DNA from: Desulfobacteraceae bacterium RAAP-1
Lineage (GTDB): Bacteria > Desulfobacterota > Desulfobacteria > Desulfobacterales > Desulfatirhabdiaceae
Reading direction: 5' to 3'
Assembly (NCBI GenBank): GCA_001443525.1
Contig: LKPX01000038.1
Coordinates: 1 to 32,593, forward strand
DNA length: 32,593 nucleotides
Shown here: in pieces, positions 32,151-32,593 of the stretch
Layout of the letters: the number at the start of each line of letters is the position of its first letter
How positions within the stretch are numbered: the stretch's first letter is position 1
Notes under the pieces: generated by a model
What the model was told of the DNA's origin: nothing
The model's database searches: none
The model's input: only the letters and a program-made list of their open reading frames with translations
Position numbers and translations under genes: made by a program

Positions 32151-32468
32151 GATATTGACCCCATTTTCCAATGCCGAAACGTATGGCAACCACCTCGTTT
32201 CGTAAAGCTTGCTTTGTGTCCACCGCCGCCGTCTTAACCGCTCCTCTATATCGCCTTCAATGATGATTTAAGCCCTGCTTTTCAGCTCTGGCTTATCACA
32301 TTTGCATTGCTGCTTGATCGTTCTCTGTCCATGGTGCTGAGTACTGAACCAGTGTCAATTGAACGATGCGCAGTAAAAATGATGGGATAGTGTTGACACC
32401 ACCCCTGTAATTCGCTACGACATGACTTGAATGCTATTGAAAACAGACAAGTTGCGAGAATCCCCGCC

Positions 32469-32593
32469 ATGAGATTTCCTTACGGTATTTTTGATTTTAA
32501 AGAAATTGTCACGCAGCATTATTTTTACTGCGACCGGACGCAGTTTATCCGATCGATTGAAGATGCCGGCAATTATCTGCTGTTTATCCGGCC
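32469..32593 (+). CDS. AAA-ATPase-like / PD-(D/E)XK family protein, N-terminal part (truncated by window edge)
   Basis: The first 41 residues, beginning MRFPYGIFDFKEIV and continuing YFYCDRTQFIRSIEDAG and LLFIRP, match the N terminus of the AAA-ATPase_like (PF09820) proteins, which usually continue with RRFGKS, the Walker A region, and end in a PD-(D/E)XK nuclease-like domain. These genes are often multi-copy in Desulfobacterota and Bacteroidota; their role is unknown. The ribosome binding site is weak. The 245-bp region before it (32224-32468) shows no gene; a TTGACA at 32393-32398 has only a poor -10 partner. Confidence 0.7.
   Translation, partial: MRFPYGIFDFKEIVTQHYFYCDRTQFIRSIEDAGNYLLFIR

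Noticed and set aside
32282-32470. 62-codon minus-strand open frame
   Set aside because: No ribosome binding site or family resemblance; it overlaps the leader of the AAA-ATPase-like gene.

Overview
The window comes from a sulfate-reducing bacterium, most likely of the Desulfobacterota (Desulfobacterales-like). The main reason is a complete dsrMKJOP operon at the right end, which encodes the membrane electron-transfer complex of dissimilatory sulfite reduction. Outer-membrane and periplasmic proteins (TonB-dependent receptor, Spy-like protein, lipoproteins, Tat substrate) show a diderm cell. The species cannot be named from the sequence.

Layout. 1-5831: trehalose and alpha-glucan metabolism, with the 3' end of treY on + and the glgA then treS-maltokinase operon on -. 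6195-7985: four small membrane proteins of the DUF883/YqjD, YqjE-holin and DUF3618 kinds, followed by an MgtA-type P-type ATPase (8086-10719). 11051-12727: a lipoprotein, a Spy/LTXXQ-like periplasmic protein and a proline-rich repeat protein. 13179-16926: a TonB-dependent receptor, a convergent DUF4213/DUF364 (putative heavy-metal chelation) protein and a small lipoprotein. 17078-19882: gabD and a convergent fsr-like efflux gene. 19960-20036: tRNA-Pro(TGG). 20232-21519: ndk and trmJ. 21594-25899 (-): acnA, nfeD and a stomatin/QmcA gene. 26247-31963: an RsbRD-N-domain gene and dsrMKJOP. 32002-32593: an integrase relic and the start of an AAA-ATPase-like gene.

Two structures go beyond ordinary gene content. 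First, the operons starting at 6195 and 11051 carry matching upstream regions: a 31-bp box (27/31 identical) followed 128 or 129 bp later by a sigma-54-like -24/-12 element (TGGCAYAATAATTGA). This suggests one enhancer-binding protein controls both as an envelope-stress regulon, possibly with mgtA between them. Second, a 120-150 bp palindromic repeat family with GACGGCTTCGTAAAAAGTC-type ends occurs at least six times, with relics and solo ends elsewhere. Three copies have flanking direct repeats of 7-15 bp, as expected of a non-autonomous mobile element. Copies sit at gene borders, where they extend the trmJ reading frame, form the end of fsr, supply the likely ribosome binding site of gabD, and include a double hairpin between gabD and fsr.

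How the genes fit together: TreY, TreS-Mak and GlgA make or interconvert trehalose, maltose-1-phosphate and alpha-glucan, a storage and osmoprotection module. The small membrane proteins and the periplasmic Spy-like protein look like envelope protection. DsrMKJOP links the quinone pool and periplasm to cytoplasmic sulfite reduction. All functions are inferred from motifs and remembered family patterns; no search was run.
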